Positions 24,760-36,809 of a stretch of DNA of 64,000 bases are shown in pieces. A program made the translations under genes and the position numbers. The first letter of the stretch is position 1. Each line of letters opens with the position of its first letter. Origin of the DNA: Erythroxylum novogranatense (lineage: Eukaryota; Streptophyta; Magnoliopsida; Malpighiales; Erythroxylaceae). Below the pieces are notes generated by a model. It was not told where the DNA came from and did not search any database. It saw only the letters and a program-made list of their open reading frames with translations. The DNA lies in NCBI GenBank assembly GCA_029891385.1, contig CM057231.1:20057300-20121299 (forward strand), written 5' to 3'.

Positions 24760-26958
24760 TCAATAATACGGAGAGATTATCCGAGATTATAGTTACCCAA
24801 CTGCCTTTCATGTGTACAGAATTCAGATCATTTAACTTTAAGGAAACTCTTCAAAATGGCTAATCTAATCCATAGAAAGTTCCTAAATATTTCTGTCTTT
24901 TATGCTTTTGATAGGGATAACAACATGAGAGCACTAATATACATGCATTCCATTGAGAATAGATTGTATCAACTGAATTCTACCTATATCGGAGAGTTTT
25001 TTATAACTCCAACTTGATGTCTTTTTTGTGATTCAATCAAATTGCAATCTAGCTAGGAGATTCTTGAGGCCGAGATAGGTAGTCCCGAGTAATAAAGTGG
25101 AGCTATTGATAATTGTAAGCTTGAAAAATGGGAAAGAGATTTAAGTAATGTAGTTAAAGTTTTTAGAGATAAAAATATGCGTCTTTACCTTATTTAAAGC
25201 TAGTTCAGAAACACTTGTACATGCCTCTAATCTATTAAGTAGTTGCTAGAAAAACTTATCATCAACTTTACTAAGTAACAAAAGATCATCAACAAATGAT
25301 AAATTGATAAGATGGACCTTCTTGCACTTGTAGTGGAATTTGAAGGATCTATTCTGAGCTATTTTATAGTTCAACAATCTTTAGAGGACTTCAATTGCTA
25401 TTGCAATAGGATATGGAAAGATATCATCACCTTGTCTGATACCTTTAGCACCTTTAAAGTTGGTTGTTACTTTTTTATTGACTATAACATTTTCGGTTGG
25501 AGTAGATATATATATGAACTTGGGAGGGAATCCAAAGGCAATGAAAGTATCCGTAAAAAATGACCAATTGAGGGTGACAAAAGCTTTAATGAAGTCAATC
25601 TTTATGACACAATTTTGATACTTTTATTTGAATGATAATCCTTGAATACTTCCTAAGCTATTAGAAAGTTTTCCCTTATGCTCATACCTACAATAAAACT
25701 AGTTCAAGAAAAATTGCTTAAAGAGTTCATTAGAGGTTTGAGCCCTAGAGTGAGGATCTTTGAGATAGTTTTGTAGAAGATGTTATAGTAAAAGACAGGT
25801 CTGAAGTATTGGAAAGTGGGGGGATTAGGTTTTTTGGGATTATCATAGAGGAAAGTCTTATTGAGTTCTTTAATAATGATACCAAAGTTGAAGAATTCCT
25901 TAGTCATTCTACAAATATGAGGTTCTAAGAGACACCAAGATTTTGGAAGAAAAGGCATTGAAGTTGTTAGGTCTTAGAAATTTGTTAGGATTAAAGCTGA
26001 AAAGGGCATTTTTATCTCAAAATTGGTTATAGGGGCAAGAAGAGAGTCCGATTGTTCTTCGGATAGGGAATAGGGGATGAATATAGAGGGGAGTTTAGAA
26101 GAGCTTGAAGAAGGGGATTAAGTTCCTACGGAGCAATAGAAATGAAGGAATGCTAAATGTTTTAGTTTATCATAATCAAAGATAGGGGTACCTAATTGAT
26201 CTAGGATCCTAGAGATTTTGTTGCAGTTTCTTCTATCTTAGACGTATATAAAGAAAAAGAAGACTTAATATCTCCCTTATTGATCTAGTTAATCCTAGCT
26301 TTTCGTTTTAGGATAGAATTACAGGTTTCAATTAGAGAGAGGTTGTGGTTAAAGACCGATTTTTCCTTTTTCTCTCAAGTTTAGGTTCATGGAGTCTATA
26401 TTTAGCATATCTTGGATATCATTTAGTTCAATCTTAACTAGCTCCACCTCTTTTTGGATTCTAGAATTATGCTTTTTTTTTAATCTTTTAAAGTTCACCT
26501 TTAATAATCTTCAATCTGGAAACCAATTTTTAAGCTTCATACCCTTCAATTGGAGTGTCGAAGTTTGTTTTAATGATATCTTAAATTCATCTAATCCAGC
26601 TAAGTGATTAAATAATATGAATGGAGTTTTTAATTGCCTTATGTGTTATTCCATGTTGATTTCCAAGAGCATATGCTCTAAAAATTTGTAATTATTGAAC
26701 CACGATATTGAGTTTGGAAATTTCAATATCCAACATAAGTTCACCACCTCTCTATCTAATTTCTTCCTTACGAAGTGTTTATTTTCTTGCTTGTTATTCC
26801 AATTGAATAGATTTCCCTTAATAGTGAGGTATATTAAACTTGAGTTACTTAACCAGTCTATGAGGTCTTTATTTATTTTGCATAGGGTATTACTTAGACC
26901 TTCAACTTTATGGGAATATAGAATGCAGTTGAAGTCACCTAAGACTATCCAAGATTCA
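24760..26958 (-). pseudogene. LINE (L1-type) relic: endonuclease and RT
   Basis: Minus-strand remnant of a non-LTR retrotransposon. Near 26940 the translation has WIVLGDFNCIL, the APE-type endonuclease GDFN block. Near 25900-25720 it has RT motifs (KPNPPTFQYFRPV..., then KTISKILTLGLKPL). Near 25290 it has FVDDLLLL, the RT active site. Near 25010 it has ITKKTSSWSYKKLSDIGRIQ, typical of the segment after RT. Frames are broken repeatedly. The 5' end stops at 26958 within endonuclease, as is usual for 5'-truncated LINE copies; the CACTA-type element now lies there. Confidence 0.8.
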
Positions 26959-28364
26959 CACAACAAGAAAAATAAACTTTAGCGGCGGAATTTATCGACG
27001 GAATTTGTACATATTCCGTCGGTAAGCTTATTTAACGACAGAATTTATTCACGAAAAAAGGCGTCGGAGATATGGCCGTCGCTAAATTTAACGACGGATA
27101 TTTAATTACCGACGGTAAAAATTTCCGTCGGTAAATTTACCGACAATTATTTTATTCAGTCGGAAAATTTTTTTGTCAGAAAATTAGCAACGGAATTGTA
27201 ATTCCGTCGGTAATTAGCAACGAAAAAAATTTCGTCGTTAAAATCCGATATATTTACCAACGGAATTTTTTTCCGTCGGTAAATTTGCTGAAAATTATTT
27301 TTTAAAATTTATCTGCAAACTGTTTAGTTTCTCTAGAAGCCACCATGGAGAGAACTTCATTATTTCAAGTAAAAGAATTAAAATATTAAAATTCATACTA
27401 AAACAGAACATAAAATAAAGAACTGAAATTATTTTTGCAAATAACAAACATTTCATCAAACATCTTACATGCATCAGAAATTTATGAACACATCACAACT
27501 AAAATCACATCTTGTCCCTTCTATCACTAACATTTATACCTTAAAGTTGTTTTCCAATAATAAAATACAAAAATAAATGAAAGTAATAAATACTCAAATT
27601 AACTTTCATCTAATATATGAAAAAACAAATGACAGTAGTTGCAAAAATACCTCTACCGAAGGACACGATGACAATAGTCGGAGAAGACAACATCGTCGAG
27701 CAGAAAAGAAGTCCATAACAGAGAAATGGGCTCTAAGAAAACCGAAGAGAAGATGTAGGAAGAAGGAAGAAGAAGAAAGGAAAAAGAAGATAGAAGTGGG
27801 AGGGAGATATCGGGTGAGTTTATATTTAAAAAGAATTTACCGACGGAATTTTCCGTTGGTAAATTTAAAAAAAATTTATACCGCCAATAATTCCCGCCTT
27901 TTTACCGACGGAAAGAAAATTTTTGTCGCTAAATTAATTTACCTACGGAATTTTCCGTAGGTAAATTCAAAATTTTTAATTCCGCCAAGAATTTTCTCCA
28001 TTTTTAGCGACGGAACGTATACCGTCGCTAATTTTGCCGCCACGAATTTCCTCCAAATTTAGCGACGAATATTAGTACCGTCGCTAAATTATTCAATTTT
28101 AGCCACGGAAATATGCTTTCCGTCGCTAATTTCCAACGATATATTTTCCGTCGGTAATTAATTACCGACATCTATATTGTTCCGTCGCTAATTTTCGTAA
28201 CTAATTTTACCGCGATAAATTCTCTCCAAATTTAGCGATGAATATTAGTTCCGTCGGTAAATCACTCAATTTTAGCGACGGAAAGCATATTTCCGTCACT
28301 AATTGCCTACGAAAATGATTCCGTTGCTAAATTTCCGTCGCTAATTTGCATTTTTCTTGTAGTG
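26959..28364. mobile_element. CACTA-type non-autonomous element 2 (1406 bp)
   Basis: Begins CACAACAAGAAAAATAAA (one change from CACTAC) and ends TTTTTCTTGTAGTG, with a 3-bp target duplication tca (26956-26958 and 28365-28367). Both flanks of the element consist of gacggaa/ttccgtc inverted units. A central unique segment, about 27300-27840, is shared with element 3 in reverse. Read on the minus strand it has a CT-rich stretch, an ATG at 27716, 22 open codons and a GT donor at 27650, resembling a first exon. No transposase is recognisable. Orientation is opposite to elements 1 and 3. Confidence 0.85.
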
Positions 28365-28640
28365 TCATTTATTGCATTTTTTGCTAGTTTAGTTAAAACT
28401 AAAATGTTGTTGGAAGAGGGTGTTAATAGCCCAACACTTGAGGGAAGATCTTTAATTATTTCAATTGATGCCTTCGATCATGCAAGGACTCTTTTTGAGA
28501 ATCCAAACATAAAGAACTCCTTTATCTCTTCTATTGAATCTCATGTAACTTGGAATCTTAAAAAATAATTATTTTTTCTTTTGGATGGAATAACCATGAA
28601 ACTTTATATATTGTTTTGTTTGTAAGAATTGTTAAACTTC
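28365..28640 (+). pseudogene. Second BRCA2-like fragment
   Basis: Plus-strand relative of 11640-12032. The open stretch contains SLVKTKMLLEEG, matching the end of a BRC-like repeat, then EGRSLIISIDAFDHARTLF, matching the second unit. DNA similarity to the other fragment continues past the stop codon at 28566-28568 (tggaatcttaaaaaataatt and a tggatggaata block). The upstream part of the first BRC unit is cut off by the CACTA-type element. With no promoter, start context or further exons, it is a fragment. Confidence 0.55.
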
Positions 28641-29174
28641 TAATTAAAATCTTGTACTACTTATTATATATCATTATATGATATTGCTTATCATATTTTA
28701 ATATTTATATGTATTATTATTTTATTGTTAATAAATATCAATGATTAAGAATAATAGTCAATTTAAATTTATTAAATTTCAATCTTATCACTATTAAAAT
28801 TTTATGTATGTTTATCTTTTTATATTAAAAAGATAATTTAAAACGTATGTTTATCTTTTAAATTACCTACCATCATGTGTTTTTCAACGATAAATTTAGA
28901 AACTTTGAAAACATTTAACAATTTTAAGACACTCAATATTTTCATAAAATAGTTTTATTAATGGTTACGTACTATGTACAATAAGCATCATTAAAGAATT
29001 ATTTGTACATAAAATCCATATATTTAAACAAATTTATATAGATTTAATGCATTAGCTATTTAAACAAATTAATAAAGAAGGAAGATGAAAATATATGAAA
29101 ATTATATATAAACTTTAGGATTATTAAACACACTTAGTATTAAAAATTATCTTTTAACATTATTAATTTTAAAA
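28641..29174. other. AT-rich non-coding stretch
   Basis: Very AT-rich, with no gene, element end or repeat that I can support. Confidence 0.5.
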
Positions 29175-29400
29175 TATTTAATATCGAGTTTTGGTGACAA
29201 ATTTGTTACTTTGTCACCAAAAATCTAAATTTTTATGATGAATTTGAGTTTTTGCGATGCTTAAAACTATTATCACCAAAAGCTTTAGCGACGATACTGT
29301 AGATCGTCACCAAATCCTTTAACTTTTAATGACAAATTACAAAATTATTACCAAAAATTGAGTTTTAGCGATGAATTGTAAATCATCAACAAAAGAAGCG
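29175..29400. repeat. Hairpin repeat based on TTTTGGTGAC
   Basis: Contains a near-perfect hairpin, ttttggtgacaaa...tttgtcaccaaaa, followed by diverged units (agcgacgatactgtagatcg, cgtcaccaaat, agcgatgaattg). The style resembles the CACTA-type subrepeats but the core differs. A run of about 18 T follows at 29408-29425. Confidence 0.5.
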
Positions 29401-29517
29401 TGGCAATTTTTTTTTTTTTTTTTAAGTATCCTGACAATCATGTAATTAAACATATATCCTCGTAAAGGCTATTCTTGTTTGTACTACTTTTCCATCCTCT
29501 ATCTCAATTCATCTTTA

Positions 29518-32500
29518 TGTTGGAATCCAACCATAATCGAATCACGTGCGCAGCGGAAACAAAAATTTTACAGATTCCGAGCGAATTTCGATAATTGATT
29601 AAAATTGAATAAAAACAATATTCAGATTAGAAATCCTACCTTGTTCCACTACAAGAAAAATGTAAATTAGTGACGGAAAATTAGCAACGAAAACATTTTC
29701 GTAGGCAATTAGCGACGGAAATATGATTTCCGTCGCTAAAATTGAGTGATTTAGTGACGGTACTAATATTCGTCGCTAAATTTGGAGGGAATTTGTCGCG
29801 GCAAAATTATCGACGGACATTAGCGACGGAACAATATAACCGTCGGTAATTTATTATCGACGAAAAATATACTGTTAGAAATTAGTGACGGAAAGCATAT
29901 TTCCGTCGCTAAAATTGAGTAATTTAGCGACGGTACTAATACTCGTCGCTAAATTTGGAGGGAATTCGTGGCGGCAAAATTAGCGACGGAACAATATAGC
30001 CGTCGGTAATTTATTATCGACAGAAAATATTCCGTTAAAAATTAGTGACGGAAAGCATATTTCCGTCGCTAAAATTGAGTAATTTAGCGACGGTACTAAT
30101 ACTCGTCGCAAAATTTGGAGAAAATTCGTGGCGGCAAAATTAGCGACGGAATTTAGCGACGGTATACGTTCCGTCGCTAAAAATGGAGGAAATTTGTAGC
30201 GGAATAAAAAATTTTGAATTTACCGTTGGTAAATTAATTTAGCGACGGAAATTTTCATTCCGTCGGTAAAAAGGCGGGAATTATTGGTGGTATTAAAATT
30301 TTTTGAATTTACCAACGGAAATTTTCCATCGGTAATTCCGTCGGTAAATTCTTTTTAAATATGAACTCAACCGACATCTCACTTCCACTTCTATCTTCTT
30401 TTTCCTTTCTTCTTCTTCCTTCTTCCTAATCTTCTCTTCGGTTTTCTTGGAGCTCATTTCTCTGTTGTGGACTCCTTTTCTGCTCGACGATGTTGTCTTC
30501 TCTAGCTATTGTCATTGTGTCCTTCGGTAGAGGTATTTTTGCAACTACTGTCATGTGTTTTTTCATATATTAGATGAAAATTAATTTGGGTATTTATTAA
30601 TTTCGTTTATTTGTGTATTTTATTATTTGAAAACAACTTTAAGGTATAAATGTTAGTGATAGAAGGGACAATAAGTGATTTTAGTTGTGACGTTAAAATA
30701 AATTTCGATGCATGTAAGGTGTTTAATGAAATGTTTGTTATTTGAAAAATAATTTCATTCTTTATTTTCGATTACATTTTAGTATGAAGTTTAATATTTT
30801 AATTCTTTTACTTGAAATAATGATGTTTTCTCCATGGTGGCTTCAGAGAAACTAAGCAGTTAGCGGTAAATTTTTAAAAATAGTTTTCAAAAATTTACCG
30901 ACGGAAAAATTCGTTGGTAAATATATTGGATTTTACCAACGGAAAAAATTCTGTCGCTAATTACCGACGGAATTCAAATTCCGTTGCTAATTTTATGACA
31001 TAAAATTTACTTTGAACAAAATAACCGTCGAGAATTTACTGATGGAAATTTTTATCCGTCGGTAATTCTGTCGGAAAATTTACCAACGGAAAATGTCCGT
31101 CGTTAAATTTAGCGACGGCCATATCTCCGACGCCTTTGTCCGTCTCTAAATTTCGTCGCTAAGTAAGCTTACCGACGGAATATGTACAAATTTTGTTGGT
31201 AAATTCCGTCGGTAAACTTTATTTTTCTTGTAGTGTTCGCTTTCCCGAGAAAAACTTAGAAGCTTTTCTCTGAACGATCAATCACTAGTTGTTTACGTGT
31301 CCAGCCTCTGATGGTATCCACAGAGCAATTTTTAAACTATTTTGGAGGAAGAAGACAGAAAGTGCTAGCTTTCGTGAAGCTTTTCCTTTTAAACAGAAAA
31401 ATCAAGATAGTCATTTATTAAAATTAAAACTCTCTAATTATAATTAGAATCAAATTCTAATTCTAATTAATTTAATTTTAATAAAATCAAATATCTCTAT
31501 ATTTGATTCCCAAAGTTTCTCAAACTTTATAATTAAGTCCAACTTAATTAAATTGATTTTTCTTTCACAAATTACTATTTGATGTGTGACCCATTAGGTT
31601 CCTAATAATTTGGCAATGATTATAAATTATAATTCTAATTCATAATTAGAATTAGATAAATTAAAACTCCTTTTAATTTATCTTTAATTCTCTAATTAAA
31701 TAATTCATAATCATAAATTGTGATTGACGTCTAGCAATATGTCATAATTACCTAAACATTAGGAATGTCAATGTGATTGACTTAACCTGTCCATGCATGG
31801 CTATAATGTATAATTTAATCCTTTCGTCATCTAATATTCTAATTGGATAGAGTATGGATATAGTGTCTACTCTTTAGTATCCAATTATGTTCGTCCTTTC
31901 TAATTAGTAATTGATTTATAATTGAAATTTGAAAATTCCTTTTCAAATATCAATTCACTCTGGCCAGAGAATTCCATAAATCATTACCAATCAAGAACAG
32001 TAGAATATTCTCTCTAATTACTTTAAAGTAACGAATCCTTTATCGACTTAATTATCTACATATGGGTCATATTGTATCCAATTACTACCAACAGAATTAT
32101 CCTAGCACAATTTATAAGTAGTATCAAAATACAATAATTCTCATACTAGATATATTAGTAATCTCAAGTCTAAGGATTAATTATACAACCATCTTTATGA
32201 GATAGTCCATAGACATATAAGTAATATTCCATTTGAAATTCTCATAATCGGTCGATTCGGTGATTTATTCTCTAATAATCACCCACACATTAGTTTAAGT
32301 ATCTCTATACTTTAATTAATGAGATCAATTACTTTCTTCATAAGAAAGAAACATAATGTGTGCTAATTTTACCGTTTCATCAATATCCAGTCTTGATGAA
32401 ACTACAATTAGGAACATTTATGAATAATACATAAGTGTAAATTGAATCTCATAAATTATGATCTCATCATAATTTCAATTACACAATAATTATTCCAAGG

Positions 32501-32633
32501 ATTTTATCTTTACGAATAATAATTAAATAATTAACGAATTCATAAAGATAAAGAATGCCTTCAATAAATTAATAATAATGTCATACAAATATTTACAACC
32601 AAAATAAATTGGCTACAAGGGCATAAACTAACA
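29518..32633 (-). mobile_element. 3' LTR of Copia element A, with CACTA-type insertion
   Basis: Read on plus it runs from TGTTGGAATCC to CATAAACTAACA; read on minus it is a TGTTAG...CCAACA LTR. The next bases on plus, atctcccacttg (32634-32645), are the complement of a Copia polypurine tract, which fixes the orientation. A 1589-bp CACTA-type element at 29647-31235 interrupts it, so the LTR itself is about 1.52 kb. A block near 31655-31710 (aattagataaattaaaactc onward) is shared almost exactly with the LTRs at 52838 and 55145, defining one family. No 5-bp partner for the flank cttta (29513-29517) was found at the far end of the complex. Confidence 0.85.
29647..31235. mobile_element. CACTA-type non-autonomous element 3 (1589 bp)
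   Basis: Perfect inverted ends CACTACAAGAAAAAT.../...ATTTTTCTTGTAGTG with a perfect 3-bp target duplication ttc (29644-29646 and 31236-31238). The flanks of the element are dozens of ttagcgacggaa/ttccgtcgctaa units. The central unique part (about 30345-30870) matches the centre of element 2 in reverse; here the ATG of the exon-like frame has become GTG and an in-frame TAG follows. It is inserted into the LTR of Copia element A, so it is younger than that element. Confidence 0.9.
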
Positions 32634-32645
32634 ATCTCCCACTTG
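32634..32645 (-). other. Polypurine tract of Copia element A
   Basis: Complement reads caagtgggagat directly before the LTR start. This is the plus-strand primer site used in Copia reverse transcription. Confidence 0.8.
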
Positions 32646-32707
32646 CACTAAAGTCAATTGCTAATGTTTCGAATACCATAGTCATCCATATGTCTATCAT
32701 GTCTCTT

Positions 32708-35464
32708 TTAGGACAGTGGCTTAGTAAGAGGATCTGCTAGATTCTCTTCAGTGGGAACTCGCTCCAATGTTATGTCTTTTCGCTCCACTATCTCCCTGAT
32801 CAAGTGAAACTTCCTGAGCACATGTTTGGACAGTTGATAAGACCTGGGTTCTTTTGCTTACGCAACAGCACCGTTGTTGTCACAATACAATATTATGGGC
32901 TCAACAATGCTAGGAACCACTCTAAGTTCAGTGATGAACTTCTTGATCCAAACTGCTTCCTTCGCCGCCTTTGACGCTGAAATGTACTCTACTTCGATTG
33001 TTGAATCTACGATAGTTGGTTGTTTGGAACTCTTCCAACTAACTGCACCACCATAAAGCGTGAAAATGTACCCTGACTGCGATCTACTATCATCTTGATC
33101 TGACTGAAAACTAGCATCCGAATAACCCTGAACTCTCAGTTCAGCTCCTCCATAGACCAGAAAAATATCTTTTTTCCCTCTTAAGTACTTCAAGATATTT
33201 TTCACAGCTATCTAGTGACCTTCACCAGGATTAGCTTGATATTTGCTTGTTATGCTCAAAGCATAAGCAACATCTGGTCTAGTACATAGCATCACATACA
33301 TGATTGATCCAATTGCCGAAGTATATGGAATACAATCCATTTTATCTCTCTCTTTTTGTGTTTGTGGACACATACTCTTTGAGAGAGAAATCCCATGCGA
33401 CATGGATAAGAATCTCCTCTTGGAATTCTCCATGCTAAACCTCTTTAGCACTTTATCTATGTACGTGGATTGAGATAATCCAAGCAACCTTTTTGATCTA
33501 TCTCTATAGATCTTTATACCCAGTATATAAGCTACTTCTTCCATATCCTTCATGGAAAAGTTCTTTGATAACCATATCTTAACAGACTGGAGCATTGAAA
33601 TATCATTTCCTATGAGCAATATGTCATCCACATACAGCACTAAGAAAACAACTGCAGTCCCACTTACCTTCTTGTAAACATAAGGTTCATCCACATTTTT
33701 GATAAAATCAAACTCTTTGATTATCTCATCAAAACGGATGTTCCAACTCCGCGACGCTTGCTTAAGGCCATAAATGGACCTTTGCAACTAGCAAACTTGA
33801 TTAGGAAATTCTTTGGATTCAAAACCCTCAGGTTGTGTCATATACACATCCTCTTACAAATTCCCATTGAGAAATGTTGTTTTGACATCCATTTGCCAAA
33901 TTTCATAATCATGGTATGCAGCTATAGCGAGTAAAATCCTTATGGATTTAAGCATTGCTACTGGCGAAAAAGTTTCATCAAAATCAACTCCTTGTTTTTG
34001 TCTGTAACCTTTCGCCACTAACCTTGCTTTGTACGTATGTACATTTCCATCCATGTCAATTTTTCTTTTAAAAACCCACTTGCACCTAATAGGTACTATA
34101 CCTTCAAGTGCATTTACCAAAGTCCATACTTGGTTAGCGTACATGGATTCCATTTCGGATTTCATAGCTTCTTTCCATTTTAAAGAATCAATGTCTGACA
34201 TTGCTTCTTTAAAATTAGTCAGCTCATCTTCTATGAGTGATACGTTATCCTCTCCATGCTCAACATGTAGATCTAATCTAACAGGAGGACGACGTATCCT
34301 ACTAGTTCGTCGCGGACTATGTGTTTCTTGAACTCTCTGTTGTACATCATATGCATCAACTTGAGGTTCTTGTTCCATGTCGATGTGAATTTGTGGTTCT
34401 TGAACTTCTCTAAGTTCAACTTCACTCCCACTACTTTCTTTGAGAATAAACTCTTTCTCTAAGAATGTAGCATGTCTTGAGACAAACACTTTTTGCTCAA
34501 TAGGATGATATAATTGATAACCGAAAGTTTCTTTCGGATATCCCACAAATTTACTTTTATCTTATTTAGCTTGAAGCTTATCAGATATTGTACGCTTCAC
34601 ATTAGCGTCACATCCCCAAATCTTTAAATGTGATAATCCAGGTCTTCCACCAGTCCATATCTCATATGGTGTCTTATCAACAGATTTAGATGGAACTCTA
34701 TTTAGAAGATATATTGCAGTTTCAATTGCGTATCCCCAAAAGGATATTGGAAGGCCTGCATGACTCATCATGGAATGTACCATTTCTAATAGTGTACGAT
34801 TTCTCCTTTCAGAAAATCCATTGTGTTGTGGAGTTACAGGAGGAGACTATTGTGAGAGAATCCCATTCTCTTTTAAGTAACCAAGAAACTCATGATCTAA
34901 GTATTCACCACCTCGATCTGATCTAAGTGTTTTAATACTTTTACCAGTTTGTTTCTCTACCTCTAGTCTAAATTCTTTGAACTTTTCAAATGATTCAGAC
35001 TTTTGCTTCATCAAGTACACATAACCATATCTAGAATGGTCATCTGTGAACGTAATGAAATATGTGTATCCACCTCTAGCATTTGTGGACATAGGTCCAC
35101 ATACGTCTGAATGTACTAATTCTAGTAACTCACTAGAACGTTGTCCCTTTCCCTTAAAGGGCAGTTTGGTCATCTTTCCCAATAAACAAGATTCACAAAT
35201 TTCATATGATTCATAATCAAAAGGATCCAAGTATCCTTCTTTATGTAATTTTGTGATTCTAGTTTCATTGATATGACCTAACCTACAATGCCATAAGTAA
35301 GATGGAGTTTGGTTACTTAATTTACTTTTCTTACTATTTACGTTGAGAATTGGCCTTTCTAGATCTAACTCATACAAACCATTTGTAAGCAATCCAGATC
35401 CATAATAAACATCATCTTTATAAAAAAGAACAACTGTTATTCTTAATAATAAAGACAAATCCAT
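32708..35464 (-). pseudogene. Copia element A pol: integrase, RT, RNase H
   Basis: One reading frame on the minus strand, interrupted by nonsense codons but with no frameshift that I could find. In order: pre-integrase zinc block (LWHCRLGH...CESCLLGK), integrase catalytic D, D and E (HSDVCGP, RSDRGGEY, SERRN), RT with [16 protein letters not shown] and intact YVDD near 33620, and RNase H with YSDASF and YCDNNGA, ending near the ADPLTKPL block at 32708. Stops lie at about 34847, 34562, 33854, 33788, 33212 and just below 32858. Similar in order and length to active Copia pol, so the element is fairly young but inactive. Gag and protease lie upstream in other frames. Confidence 0.85.
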
Positions 35465-36077
35465 TCAAATCCAAATGAGAAATAGAAATGATGTTTCTTG
35501 TAATAACAGGAACATAATAACAATTATCGAGTTCCAATATAAGGCCAGAAGGCAAAGCTAAACTACAAGTCCCTATAGCTAATGCAGCAACTCTTGCTCC
35601 ATTGCCAACTCGTAGGTCCACTTTACCTTTCTTCAATGATCTACCCCTTGTTAACATTTGCATGTTATTACACAAGTGAGAACCACAACCAGTATCTAAC
35701 ACCCAAGAATGTGAAACAAAACTAGAAAGATTGATCTCAATCATAAACATACCTGAAGATCCAGCTTCCTTAAGCCTTTTCTCTTTCAGGCTAGCAAGAT
35801 AAGAGGGACAGTTCCTCTTCCAATGCCCGTCAATTCCGTAATTAAAACAAGTGCCCTTGTCATTGTTTTTCTTCTTGACGCCTCCTTTGGCTTTTACTAC
35901 ATTAGTAGAAGCCTTCTGTTTCTTGCTCTTGTTCTTCTTAAAGCCCTTTTTCTTGCTTTTAGAAGAACTAATAACAAGTACAGAACTGAGTTCCTTCTTA
36001 AGGCACCCTTCTGCAGTCTTAAGCATGTTCAACACTTCAGGAAGTGTCATGTCCTTTTGGTTCATGTTGAAGTTCAT
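35418..36077 (-). pseudogene. Copia element A: Gag end, zinc knuckle, protease
   Basis: Minus-strand frame containing a lysine-rich stretch, a zinc knuckle near 35840 (CFNYGIDGHWKRNC, the second cysteine replaced by Tyr) and the aspartic protease active site LDTGCGSHLC near 35690. It is shifted by one base relative to both the Gag N-terminal frame (36480-36037) and the integrase frame (from 35464), giving two frameshifts. Confidence 0.8.
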
Positions 36078-36591
36078 GACGAACTGTGAAAAGCCTTGAA
36101 CTCAAATGATCGCAGACCAAATCAATGCTTAACTCATGGTCCATGACAAAACCTAATTCGGCCAAATTTTCAATATAGCCAATCATCTTCAGCACATGAG
36201 TGTTAACTGAATATCCTTCTGTCATCTTGCATTGAAACAGTGCCTTGGAGATTTGATATCTCTCCACCCTACTCTGTGCACCAAATAACTCCTTAAGATG
36301 CAATATCATAGTAGGAGAATCCATGTTCTCATGCTGTCTCTGAAGTTTGGGAGACATACAAGCTAACATCACACATGTAGCTTGTTCATTGTCATCAATA
36401 TAATGCTGATATTTCTCCCATTCTTCATCAGTAGCATCTGAACATGGATCAGATGGAGCAGGAGTATCAAGAACATACAATTTCTTTTCTTACCTAAGAA
36501 CTATTCTTAGATTTCGTAGCCAGTCCGAATAGTTGTGTCCAGTCAGCTTGTTATCATCCAAAATACTCCTCAAAGTCAAGTTCGTACTCAT
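36037..36591 (-). pseudogene. Copia element A: Gag N-terminal part
   Basis: Starts at ATG 36591 with STNLTLRSILDDNKLTG then YSDWLRNLRIVL, typical of Copia Gag (UBN2-type). An in-frame stop lies near 36493. The frame resumes KKLYVLDTPAPSD and continues through the Gag core to 36037, where a frameshift leads into the zinc-knuckle frame. Confidence 0.8.
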
Positions 36592-36809
36592 CTTCAAATT
36601 CAATAACTGGGAAAACATAAAAGGAGCGTAAATTAGTTTATATCCAAAAATCAAATAAAATAAGGACTTTAAATTTATTTGATTACTCCCACTATTTTGT
36701 ACAAAATAATAGCCCTCACTATTATATCAAAAATTTATCAAATAATTTCTTAGAGGGTTAGGATCCTATTTAAAATTAATTGATCTTGAGTTTGCTTGAC
36801 AAACCAATT
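36592..36809 (-). mobile_element. Leader of Copia element A, part 1
   Basis: Untranslated leader between Gag and the missing 5' LTR. It resumes at 45846 after the Sirevirus insertion. Blocks such as ttactcccactatttt and gatcttgagtttgct are shared with element B near 50610 and 50700. The last five bases, caatt (36805-36809), are the Sirevirus target copy. Confidence 0.75.
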
